Shown piece by piece: positions 35,401 through 45,164 of a stretch of DNA of 64,000 bases. The position numbers and the translations under genes were made by a program. Source of the DNA: Coniochaeta sp. PMI_546 (taxonomy: Eukaryota; Ascomycota; Sordariomycetes; Coniochaetales; Coniochaetaceae); NCBI GenBank assembly GCA_021432605.1, contig MU271151.1, positions 1 to 64,000 of the forward strand. The letters are read 5' to 3'. The notes beneath the pieces are model-generated. The model did no database searches. It worked only from the letters and a program-made list of their open reading frames with translations, and was not told the DNA's origin. How positions within the stretch are numbered: position 1 is the stretch's first letter; the number at the start of each line of letters is the position of its first letter.

Positions 35401-37498
35401 TCATCCCGGGAACCCGCCGCGAGCCATCTTCCTGGCCCTCTGATCCCGACGGTTATGATTAGCCCTCGACCCTTTACTAGCCTCCTTCCTCCGTCTCGCC
35501 GCCTCCGTATCCTTGTCTCCGGTCGGACCGGCCACATTTCCCCCTCCCCTTCCTCTTCCTCTCCCCCTGCCTCTACCCCGATCACCCCCCCTCCCCCGTC
35601 CCCCACCACCACTTCCACTCAACCCCCCGCTCCCCTCCNNNNNNNNNNNNNNNNNNNNNNNNNNNNNNNNNNNNNNNNNNNNNNNNNNNNNNNNNNNNNN
35701 NNNNNNNNNNNNNNNNNNNNNNNNNNNNNNNNNNNNNNNNNNNTCCCCAAACCTCCTCTCCAACCGCCTCCTCACCCCCTCGTCCCGCTCATACACAATC
35801 CCCCACCCCTCAACAGCCTCGTCCGTCATCCCCGTGTCCTCCCTGAGCGCCCTCCTCGCCCTCCCCCTCCTGGTCGCCGCCTCCCGCCCAAAGACCCCTC
35901 TATCGGCCACGTAGGCGCGGTACAGCGCCTCCTCCGCCCCGGCGGAGATGGGCACGTCCTCCGGCGTGGCGGAGTCGAGCACCGCTCCGCCGCCGCCAGC
36001 GTCGGCGGCGTCGTAGGTGTCGTCGCGCTCGTCGTCGTCGCTGTCGAAGGCCGCCAGGGCGGCGAGGATGGAGGCCTTGGCGGGCCCGGCTGGAGGGTTA
36101 TGGAGGAGCGCGTCCGCGGTGGCGGTTGCGTGGCGCTTGCCTTGGTGTAGGCGCGGGGTGTTGAGGGGGAGGAGGGCGAGGTCGGATTCTTCTTCGTCGG
36201 GATGGCTGTGGCGGATGGGGAGGTGGGGTGGGGTTGGGCGCGGAGAGAGGTGGGACGGGTGGTGGGTTGATGAGGATGATGGTGGTGAGCTGGACTTATG
36301 TTAGTGATTGGGGGTTGTACGTTTGGGAGAAGGGGAGGTCTTACAGCTGTTCGCTGCGGTCGGCGGACTGGAGGTGGGGTGGTAAGGAGTTGTCCAGTAG
36401 GTGCGCGATGACTTGCTCCGGGTCGTCGCTGTACTCGTCTAGTAGCTTCGCGACGAATCCCGATCCGAGCTCCGGGAAGAGGTCCTGGACCTGCGTGATC
36501 TGGCTCATGCGGTGCACGTGGATCTCCTGCTGAACCATGGCCTGATCCATGCGGCCTTTTCCCTTGTCAACCTTCCGTCGAATAAGTCGTTTCGGCCGCG
36601 ACATCCCGCCGGCCTTCCGGAACGAGGCTAGGTCCTTCAGTACGGACTTGGCCCGCGAGGTGGTGGTCCCGGATGATTCGAGCTTGTGCTCGACCTGCTG
36701 TAAAAAGGGGGTGACGGTCACTAGTTCGGCGACCAGCGAGTCATTCGCGTTCGTGGGCCCGGCCTTGTGAGCATCAGCCGCGGCCTTCAGGGAGTAGAGC
36801 TGATCCGTCAGCAACGAGAACTTGGGGCTCTCGCCCTCGATCAGGCCTATCAGACTCAGGTAGGTCGTCGTGACGATCACTTTCCGCAGGGGCGGGTTCA
36901 TGATCTTGTAGCAGCTGACCAGGCCGTCGAGGAAGTCGCTGCCGGCGAGGAAGACGGAGGCGACGTGCGGCGACGAGTGGATGAGAGGGTTCACCCGCTG
37001 CAACCGCTCTTCCACCGCCTTGATGTCGCCGCTGAGTCCGGCATCGAGATTCTTTATGAGAAACTTCTTCAGACCGGAGAGAGATGCGTCGAGGAGGGTA
37101 AGTGCAGGTCTTGGAAGGGTGCCCAGCAGAGAGCTGGCTCGCTTCTTTCCGTAGGCCTTGCTGAGATCTGCCAAGAAGTCCCATTGTGCCAGGCCACTCG
37201 GCGGCACGGGGCAGTGAAGCAGTTTGAAAGTCAGTAGGAATGCGTCCTTGAGGAGCGTCCTGGCTCGCTCAGATGTGCCCAGTATGGTTGCCCCGCCGGC
37301 AGCAGTCTCTCTCATGAACGCCGTCAGAAAGGCCGAGACGGATTCGTCTTTTGCTGAGACGTTCGGGTCTGAAAGCGACAGGTGGCCCTCGGCCAGCAAC
37401 ACCCAGGCATCAAGACATGCTGCCCACTCGTCGGGCACGAGCTGAGCTCGAAGCTCTGGCGGTGGAAACGGTGCGAAGGGGGGTAAAGAGGTGGCCAT
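35401..37498 (-). CDS. cue3: Cue3/ASCC2-type CUE-domain protein (two exons, contains an assembly gap)
   Basis: Exon 1 (37498-36345) and exon 2 (36289-35401) are joined by a 55-bp intron with a CACTAAC-like branch point. Exon 1 encodes an alpha-helical N-terminal region typical of ASCC2 and then a CUE ubiquitin-binding domain near residues 345-375 (ITQVQDLFPELG, LLDEYSDDPEQVIAHLL). Exon 2 continues with Pro/Ser-rich linker, the acidic block AAFDSDDDERDDTYD, an Arg/Gly-rich region and the conserved end NHNRRDQRARKMARGG. The family binds K63-linked ubiquitin and, with the Slh1/ASCC3 helicase (RQT complex), splits collided ribosomes in quality control. A run of 105 N at 35639-35743 lies in the RGG-rich part, so the true sequence and frame there are not known. 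Confidence 0.85.
35639..35743. other. Assembly gap (105 N)
   Basis: The gap falls in GC-rich, repetitive coding sequence for an Arg/Gly-rich stretch of Cue3, which probably explains why assembly failed. The stated length keeps the frame open, but it is not necessarily exact. Confidence 0.97.
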
Positions 37499-38063
37499 GG
37501 CTGGTCATAAGATGCTGGCTGTTCTGTAAGAGACGAAGACTCTGATATGCTTCCAATCCTGCCAGGAAAAAAATCAGGGTCTCAAAAGAAGAGAAACTAA
37601 AAGACGGACACTCAATCCGGCTGTCATATTTCAGTGTTGAAGAGTGTTGAATTAAATGTTTCCTCACCCAATTCAGTGAGCTGACAGCGCCAAGTACCTG
37701 GAAGTCCACAATGGGCAGAGAGTGACGTTCCCTTGGCCGGATGAATCATCCCAAATCGAGAGTGGGGCACTTCTACACCAGCCACACTTGAAGATACCGG
37801 TACGTACTCAGGTATTTTGCACCAGCCACATACCTTCAAAGTTGTGGCGCAGGCGTGGAAAATTACCCCAGCCCTAACTAGCGCCATTTCAAGCGATGCC
37901 CCACGAAAAAATAGAGAAGTTCGTGATGCGACAACCACCGTCCCTTCTCCACGAACCAAGTCAACCAATACTCACCTTCATCACTTAGCCGAACAACCGT
38001 TCAAGTCGTGAGGGTGCCTTAGTCTATTCTAACCAGACTCCAAAACTACAAAACACCGTCAAG
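37499..38063. promoter_or_regulatory. Divergent promoter region between cue3 and rps20
   Basis: This 565-bp spacer separates two genes transcribed away from each other, so it must hold both promoters. Near the rps20 start the plus strand is rich in C, T and A with few G, as is common before highly expressed fungal genes. No specific factor site could be assigned with confidence. Confidence 0.45.
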
Positions 38064-38598
38064 ATGTCGTACAACAAGCCCGAGAAGGACTTTGGCGAGG
38101 CCCCCGTATGTGTTCTTCCCCCCCTCTGTCGGGTCCAACACTCAGAGAATATCACACTTGCTCTGTTTTCCATTGCTAACGCAGATGCTTTTTTCGCGGC
38201 CAGAAAACCCACAAGATCCGCATCACCCTCACCTCCCGCAAGGTCCAGGCCCTCGAGAAGGTCTGCCGCGAGCTGATCGACCGCGCAAAGAGCAAGGACC
38301 TCCGCGTCAAGGGCCCCGTCCGCCTGCCCAGCCGCACCCTCCAGATCACCACCCGCAAGACCCCTAACGGTGAGGGTTCCAAGACCTGGGACCGCTTCGA
38401 GATGCGCATCCACAAGCGTCTCATCGAGTAAGTTCTTTGTGTCCTCTTTCTTCTACGCAGAGAAATGCCAGTGGAGAGTTAAGTCGACAAGACTAACCAG
38501 AGATCAACAATAGCCTGAACGCCCCTACCGAGATCGTCAAGCAGATCATCGTCAACATCGAGGCCGGTGTCGAGGTTGAGGTCACCATTGCTGCTTAA
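38064..38598 (+). CDS. rps20: 40S ribosomal protein uS10 (S20), three exons
   Basis: Exons are 38064-38105, 38204-38427 and 38514-38598, giving 116 residues, the usual eukaryotic length. The short first exon ([14 protein letters not shown]) with a longer first intron is typical of ribosomal protein genes. The uS10 signature is complete: [36 protein letters not shown] and the C-terminal block after [12 protein letters not shown]. The protein sits in the head of the small ribosomal subunit near the mRNA channel and is a ubiquitylation target in ribosome-collision control. It is therefore notable, though probably incidental, that its divergent neighbour is cue3. Confidence 0.96.
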
Positions 38599-39168
38599 GT
38601 GCAATAATGGTTGGGAAATGAGGCGCGGACGGATGGTGTCAGACCGGACGTCTGCCTTGCAGTAGACCAACGATTTTGTCACCACCACAGTGTCCTGACT
38701 TGAGGCAATCGACGGATCTAGCCTGCAGCATGGCTGTTGTCTACGACATTTCGACGAAGGAGTTCTGGCGAAAAGAGACCAGATGTTAGGTCTGTCTCAA
38801 CCCAAGTCGGCCGTGATGGACGATCTGGGAGAAAGTTGGCATCAGTACTAGTTTTAGTCTCGCGCAGATAGATAAACTATTACCGATTCCAGCTGCCATT
38901 CTGCGCCAAAACAAAACATGACGCTGACTCTCAATGCTCAATGCGCTGTACTCAATGCTCTACCCTTGTGACCAGACATTATCCTTAGTCGCACCATACC
39001 ATAGACTGTGACGCCATGCTCTCCAACAAGGCGGCTTGACCCTTCCGCCATATATCTACAGCTGATATCCATCAAGTGACAATGATCCAACGTACCTCAA
39101 TCCACAGAACGCCTTGCAATGCAATAACCCCAAACCCATACATCTCCAATTTCCCCCCCTTCCCTCCC
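38599..39168. other. Convergent 3' spacer
   Basis: About 570 bp lie between the stop of rps20 and the stop of the nucleoporin gene. I see no further gene. It contains the 3' untranslated regions of both. Confidence 0.55.
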
Positions 39169-41265
39169 TCAGAAATCCCAAGTACACCACTCCCGCTTAG
39201 GCGGAACCTCCGGCATGATCCCATCCACAAATCGTCCCTGCGCGACAAACGTCCTCCAAGCATCTTGCACCTCCCGCTTCTCATACACGCTCTGGTCCCC
39301 CGCCTCCGTGTCAGGGGTGTACATCGGCGGCCCGTCGGGGAACCAGACTTTCGACATCGACCCGTCCGCCGCCCGGACCATGGGCACGGGCTTCTTCCTC
39401 TCGTTCCCGGGACCGGGGGGCGGTAGGTAGGTCACCGCCCGGCCCTTGAACATGGTCAGCTCGCCCTGGGGCCCGCGGGACGAGTAGGCGGTTACCGGCG
39501 GGTGCTGGCGGGTGGCGTTGGGGCCGTAGGGGTTCTGCGGCTGTGCGCTGCCGGCGCTGGGACCTGTGGGGGCGGAACCGTTGGGTTGTTGTTGGGTGAA
39601 GGGGGATGAGGTGGTGGTGGTGGCGGCGGATGTCGAGCCGAAGGGGTTGGAGGCTGCTGGTTTCGGGGCGCCGAAGGGGTTGGTGGCGGCCGGGGTGGAG
39701 GAGGAGGTGTCCATGGCGTTGGCGGAAAAGGGGCCGGCATTGGTGGCTGCCGGCGCGGAGCCGAAGGGGTTCGCTTGCGCCGGCTGCTGCTGCTGCTGCT
39801 GCTGGCCAAAGGGGCTGGGCTGGGCTGGTTGCTGCTTGCCGAAAGCGCTTGGCTGGGCCGGCTGTTGCTGGCCGAAAGGGTTGGCGGCTGGTTGAGCGGG
39901 AGCTGCTTGGCCAAACGGACTAGCGTTTTGCTGTGGTTGGGATGCTGCGCCGAAGGGATTCTGTCCCGCCGGCTGTTGCGCTGCTGCACTGGCAAATGGG
40001 CTTGCGCCTGAACCTCCTGCCGGAGCGCCCCATGGGTTGGGCTTCTGGCCCAATCCAGAGGCCTGGCCGAAAGCAGTTCCTGGTTGTGAGGGCTGTCCAA
40101 ACGCGGGTGTACTAGACGGCTGGCCAAATGCAGGCGCCGCGGCTGGTTGAGCCGGCTGTCCAAATGCCGGCGCGCCAAAGGCATTCGGTTTCGCGCCGAG
40201 GGCCGACGACTGCCCGAACGCGCTCACTGGCTGCGATGGTTGACCGAAAGCAGGAGCCGCGGCCGGCTTCGCGGGCTGGCCGAAGGCCGGAGTGCCAAAA
40301 GCTGGAGTGCCGAAAGCACTCGGCTTCTGGCCCAAGGCTGACGGCTGTCCGAACCCTCCGGCCGCCGGCTGCGACGGCGCAGAGAATGGATTCGCTGGCT
40401 GGCTGGGCGCTCCGAAGGCAGCATTTGCAGGCGCCCCGAATGATGGAGCTTGTCCCCCTCCAAATGCCGGATTCCGCGGCTTTCCCACGGCGAACTCTCC
40501 CGTCGTGCCGCCTGGTGTCGTCCCTTGCTGACATATATCTATCCTGTTGGGATGTTTGTTGCCGGCATCGACGATGAACTGGATCGCGCCATCGAGGTTT
40601 GCTAGGGCTGTCTGTATCTGTTGCTGGGCGGTCTGGTTCAGGGCGTCAATCTCGTTTATCTAGCACGCGTCAGCTTGGAGATATCGTGTCGCCTCGTCGA
40701 TCCTGCTCACAGCTGCCTGCGGATTACCCGCCATCAATCCCTGCATGTAGTGTAGCCTTATCTCCTCGGGACTCTGCTCTCGCGGATAGCCACCGAATAG
40801 CTGCTCGGGGGCGTCCCTGCCAGGGCCATACGCAGACAGGATCCATGCTGGTCGTTCTTCGGCGAGATCGCGCTGCATGACGTCCTTTGCGAGGTTATAT
40901 GGGTGTTCTGGAAGTGGCGAGTCAGAGGTGAAAGGACATCTTAGTAATAAGGCGACGGTAATTTACCTTGTTGTCTGCCCATTGCGCTTGATGATCCGCC
41001 ACTCAAGGCACCGAATCTGTTCGTGTTGTGTGGTTGGCGGTTGGCGCCCGGGTGCTCAAAACGGCATGAGTCTTGAAGTCAAAGAATTAGCAAGTGACTT
41101 TGAAAGGGTAGATAGCAAGTAAGACCAGGATGACGAGGTTCCTATTGAAGGTGCATCGTCGCTGATGGTCAAGGCCGTGGATCGGCAGCAATTGCCAGGC
41201 AGCGATTGGGTCGACATACCTCCAAATTTGCAGTAGCCCTGCTGGAAGAACCGGCAGATAGCCAT
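39169..41265 (-). CDS. nup42: FG-repeat nucleoporin with an N-terminal CCCH zinc finger (NUP42/AMO1 type), four exons
   Basis: Exons are 41265-41220, 41071-40967, 40907-40711 and 40659-39169, giving 612 residues. The first two exons create one CCCH finger (C-x7-C-x5-C-x3-H: CRFFQQGYC, KFGDSC, RFEH). A conserved helical region follows (HPYNLAKDVMQRDLAEERPA, then AGNPQAAINEIDALNQ). The rest is a long FG domain with PAFG, PSFG and NPFG repeats rich in Gln, Ala and Pro. The C-terminus ends REVQDAWRTFVAQGRFVDG and WCTWDF. Yeast Nup42/human NUPL2 lies on the cytoplasmic face of the pore and assists mRNA export through Gle1. The 51-bp intron 3 (40710-40660) is a multiple of three and carries an in-frame stop; splicing it rejoins a conserved helix, so the stop is not a lesion. 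Confidence 0.85.
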
Positions 41266-43310
41266 TGCAGCTTCGGGCTTATCTTAGAGTGCAGGTGGCC
41301 TCGCTTGTCGCTTCCACAAGGCATCATCGGACCGCAGGAGGCCATCAGATGCCATGAAAGTTCTGGGAACGCGACAGCCTTTCAGCCTTGTCACGCTAAC
41401 GTCCGCCAAGCGCACTGACCGCACCTTAATTCTCGACGCCCCAGTGGTACCTAACCCAAAGTACCTAAGGTATCTATGTGCCATTTCACCTCCGTGCCAC
41501 TAAGTATGACCGCCTTCACTACATTGCACTACTTACATTACCAGAATCCCCTCTCTTCGTCCATCGAGCAAGTCCAATGTGGGGCAGCCTGGCTAGTACC
41601 GGTGATGCCAGAGCGGTGGAATCTGGCGGACACACAGCAGTCGGCGGAAGCCTCTCGGGCGTGTTTCCCATCATGGCACGATATCTTGATTCCTGCAGCA
41701 ACTTGATCACATCGATCCCGATCGTTACCTGTGATCATGTTCATAACTATGGCGAAGAACGCATATGTCGATAGCAGACCTTGACCAAGATCACGAAGCC
41801 CGAATGTCTTTCCTGTTGACACATGCACACGGAAGATATGAGCGCCACTGCATCTATTCCTTTCTATCTTGCAGAAGTACTGTTTCCATGTCTTTATACT
41901 CGGCGTGACAAGTGGAGCGTGGTTGACGGATCCGGCCTTGGATTGCTCCCATGGAAACCCGAAGGTGGTTGCGGATGGTCGTCGGCTTGGTCCTTGAGTA
42001 TGGTCTTCTATTGCGTGATAAGACCATCCTCTAGACTAAACCGCAAGGGGAGCCAAGCCAAGCATTGCCTCGAGGATTGGTCTAGGCCTGCAAGGTGGAT
42101 AGGTTCGAGTACCTCTGGGGAAGCAACAGACCTTACTTAGCCATGCTTCGAGGGCGCGGCACAGCACATATGGTTGAAAAGTCTCCCACCTTGATGAGCT
42201 CATCATATGATAGTATACGAGAAGTACTGCAACAGACCTGAGCATGAAGCCATTGAGAGATTGGAAGGGGGTGCCTGTCGCGGCAGATTTTTCCTTGCTC
42301 TGTCCAGCACAGCATGAGAGCGCCAGTCGGAAGTGCCGTCGCGTTCTCGAAGCATGGTCAACCGTGCAAAGATTGGCAATGAAGTCATTACTCAACTCGG
42401 TGTTCAGACTTGCTGAGCGACCAACAGACTCGATTCACTTAAACTCAAGACAGGTGTGGTCGAGTAGGGGAGATAGTTACTCGGCTAGCAGTGGCCACTC
42501 TCGTCTCTCACGAGTTACAACCCACGGAACGGCTCATGCCCTGCTGCAGGAGAAACCAACCGGGACGACAGTGCGCAGCAGCTCTCCTTGTGCCCTGCCC
42601 GGATTGCCCTGCCCTGATGGCGCAGTCGACTCGTTGGTCAATGATAGCGCTGAGAAGCCTCAACCAGTGTGCCCCCACTCCAGCCGCTGCCGTGCTATCC
42701 TAGGCCGCCTGCCTGATTTGTTTGACCACCTGACGGCACTATACCGCGAATGCAAATATGTGTGCTGCTTCACTTAACCGATGCACCCCCCAGATAGCTG
42801 GGCCAATCACACATCTCTCGTCTCACCAACGGTCTCAAGGTCTGTCTCTGACTATATTGGCTTTCCTGTTTCAATCCAACAATGACAAGATGTCAATTGT
42901 GCCCACACGCTGCTGCTTCCAGTTGCGCATCTCGTCTTCTTGGCACCCCCGGATCGATCGTTACTGGTATCGCCAGAATTATGCCAGAGTCAGGTGCAAT
43001 GATCAGAAGCGGGGCAGGATTGTCTTGATTAATGGGTTGGAAGACCACGGCCGCTGCCCCCCCTGGTCCATGGTGCTTCGGTGTGTGGTAGCGTCGTATC
43101 GCTGAATATGCGCCTCGAACCAACTGCATAAACGTCGTCTCAGGCCTCACACCAGTACGAAAATGCGAGTGGCAGGATGATGGGGGATCTCGATCGAACT
43201 CTGCCTTTCACCCCCCGGGCTTTAAGTCCTCTGCCGCTCCTTATCACTCCCCGTGGAGTCGGAGAGAAAACTGACGCGCCCAGTATCGACTATTAACAAG
43301 ACAGACAAGA
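41266..43310. other. Long intergenic region without a recognisable gene
   Basis: About 2.0 kb between divergently transcribed genes hold several incidental frames (such as 42244-42777) with no family resemblance and poor codon use. Promoter sequence for both neighbours should lie here. Confidence 0.5.
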
Positions 43311-45164
43311 ATGCAATCTCCCGTTATTGAAGCGATTAGGGACCTGGTGGTGACTGAGTTTGGAGACCCTTTTGGCAGTGACATCCTGAGATGTCTTGGA
43401 AATGCCCAGCCTCGCAAGAAGGGAGAGGAAGTGCGACAATGCCTCAACCATGCTTCAAACGAGAAAAGACGAAAGATTTCAAACGCTGTATTGATACCCA
43501 AATTCGCCGCGCTTAACGAGATACCCCATGACGACGCATTCTATGTCGAAGTCAAGCAATTCATTCAAAATGTCTACTGTATGGTCCCATCGCACGCGGC
43601 CGCAGCGCTGGCAAAGTTCGAGACATGGAAGGAAGATAGGACAGCAGCGCATCGGAACGCTTCTGTCAACCTGGAGACCCCAGCCGGCGACCACACCCTG
43701 GTGGGCACTGAAGGCGGAACCGATGGACGCTCGTCGCAGCCTAACCCCGTGACGCCCCCAAAGAAGTCTACCGGAGGGAAGATCGACGCGGACGAAGGGG
43801 ACTCGGCCGCGCTTTCTCCGGGCACTTCGACCGCGTCCCCGAATGACGAGTCTATCTTCGACTTGGACCCTGCCAGTCCCGCTGGCACTGACGTCACCAC
43901 ACCGGGCTCAATACCGCCTCAAGACTCCCCAAGCCCCGTCGCTCAGGATACCTCGGCCCTCAGTGGCACCATGGATGAGTCTGATCGCGGTGATGATACC
44001 GAGCCTAATCATAACAATGAGGCCGGGGAGGGACCCGATTCCGGGGTAGTCGGTAGCCGGCCTCAGACACCGAGTCCGCCCGTACGACAGCAGTTCGCAC
44101 ATGTGGGACCGCTGGGCATTGTGAAGGTCGCGCGGCGCCCTACGGCACGTCACGTCAGGCACCGCCAGTTTCTGGAATCTATCACGAAGCCATTCCATTC
44201 ACTGGACTATCACGATGGCCATGTCTACGTTTGGAGACACAAAACGTACCCGCAGTTTGTCAAGGTCGGCTGGACGCGGAGGACGAGTGTCGAGCGTAGG
44301 GCGGACTCCGAGAATAAATGTTATCGCGAGTCCACATACGACTTCTGGCAGAGCGATGTGAGCTTGATAGGGGCATGCAGAGTGGAGGAGATCGTGAAGA
44401 AGCAGCTACGCGAGCGGAACGTTCGCCTGAAGATCTGCGTCGTCTGTGGAGATGGGCACACGGAATATTTTGAGAAAGATGCGGAAGAGGCGAAGGTGTT
44501 GATGGAGAAGTGGGTCAAGTTTGTACGCGGGGCTTACGCGGATGGTATGCTTACAGAAGCAGGGCGGCGTGCGGTGAGGGCGAAGGTACTCGACATGGAC
44601 CCAGACGTCTCAGAGTTGGCGGCATTACTTGTTTCCACCGCGGCTGACGAGCCGATCTCGGCCGTGGAAGGGCTTGTCTCCGTACTCGAGGGAGGAAATG
44701 CTGTGAATGGTGACGAGAAGACACCCGTCAATATCTTGGTCAGCGACGCACAAACTAACTTGACGGCCGAGCCGGATTCCTTGTCGCTTGTTTCTGAGGG
44801 CAGGTCGTTGCCTCGCACCGTTCCCGGGAAGCGAGTGGCAGCTGCAGTAAAGTCGAAATTACGAGGTATTGACTGGAAAGGCAAGGCAAAGGCCACTGTC
44901 CGTTTCTTGACCGGTGACAAGTCTGCACAAACAGAGAACTCAGGAGTGCCTTCGAGCTCGCGAAGCGGCCTACGTCGTGACACCGGCGAGACGAAATACA
45001 ATGAGCTGAAACAGACTCTGAGCAGCGTGGTGCGGCGCGTGGCGAAACTCGAGGAAGAAGCAGCAGCCGGTAAGCAGGATGACGATCTGGCGATGCAACG
45101 AAGAATTATATCGTGGATTCCCAAACCGCGAAGAGCTGCGACCATCAGTGCTATTGCTAGCTGA
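43311..45164 (+). CDS. T5orf172 (DUF1766, GIY-YIG-fold) domain protein
   Basis: This single-exon gene encodes 617 residues. A helical N-terminal part is followed by a long low-complexity Ser/Thr/Pro/Asp region (about 115-270), then the conserved domain at about 295-410. Its core YHDGHVYVWRHKTYPQFVKVGWT resembles the GIY-YIG start, with a following ERRADSENKCY block; note that only 20 residues or fewer of it are conserved strongly. A second charged region ends in a coiled-coil-like stretch (SSVVRRVAKLEEEAAA). Fungal proteins with this domain are numerous and poorly studied; related domains occur in nucleases and in phage proteins. Whether this one cuts DNA is unknown. A 28-base T run lies 58 bp after the stop. 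Confidence 0.72.
   Translation: MQSPVIEAIRDLVVTEFGDPFGSDILRCLGNAQPRKKGEEVRQCLNHASNEKRRKISNAVLIPKFAALNEIPHDDAFYVEVKQFIQNVYCMVPSHAAAALAKFETWKEDRTAAHRNASVNLETPAGDHTLVGTEGGTDGRSSQPNPVTPPKKSTGGKIDADEGDSAALSPGTSTASPNDESIFDLDPASPAGTDVTTPGSIPPQDSPSPVAQDTSALSGTMDESDRGDDTEPNHNNEAGEGPDSGVVGSRPQTPSPPVRQQFAHVGPLGIVKVARRPTARHVRHRQFLESITKPFHSLDYHDGHVYVWRHKTYPQFVKVGWTRRTSVERRADSENKCYRESTYDFWQSDVSLIGACRVEEIVKKQLRERNVRLKICVVCGDGHTEYFEKDAEEAKVLMEKWVKFVRGAYADGMLTEAGRRAVRAKVLDMDPDVSELAALLVSTAADEPISAVEGLVSVLEGGNAVNGDEKTPVNILVSDAQTNLTAEPDSLSLVSEGRSLPRTVPGKRVAAAVKSKLRGIDWKGKAKATVRFLTGDKSAQTENSGVPSSSRSGLRRDTGETKYNELKQTLSSVVRRVAKLEEEAAAGKQDDDLAMQRRIISWIPKPRRAATISAIAS

Noticed and set aside
40488-40878. Two separate genes, or a nonsense mutation, in the nucleoporin locus
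   Set aside because: A 51-bp intron with proper donor, branch point and acceptor removes the stop and restores a conserved helix.
42244-42777. 177-codon frame in the 41.3-43.3 kb spacer
   Set aside because: No recognisable domain, poor codon use and no plausible splice continuation.
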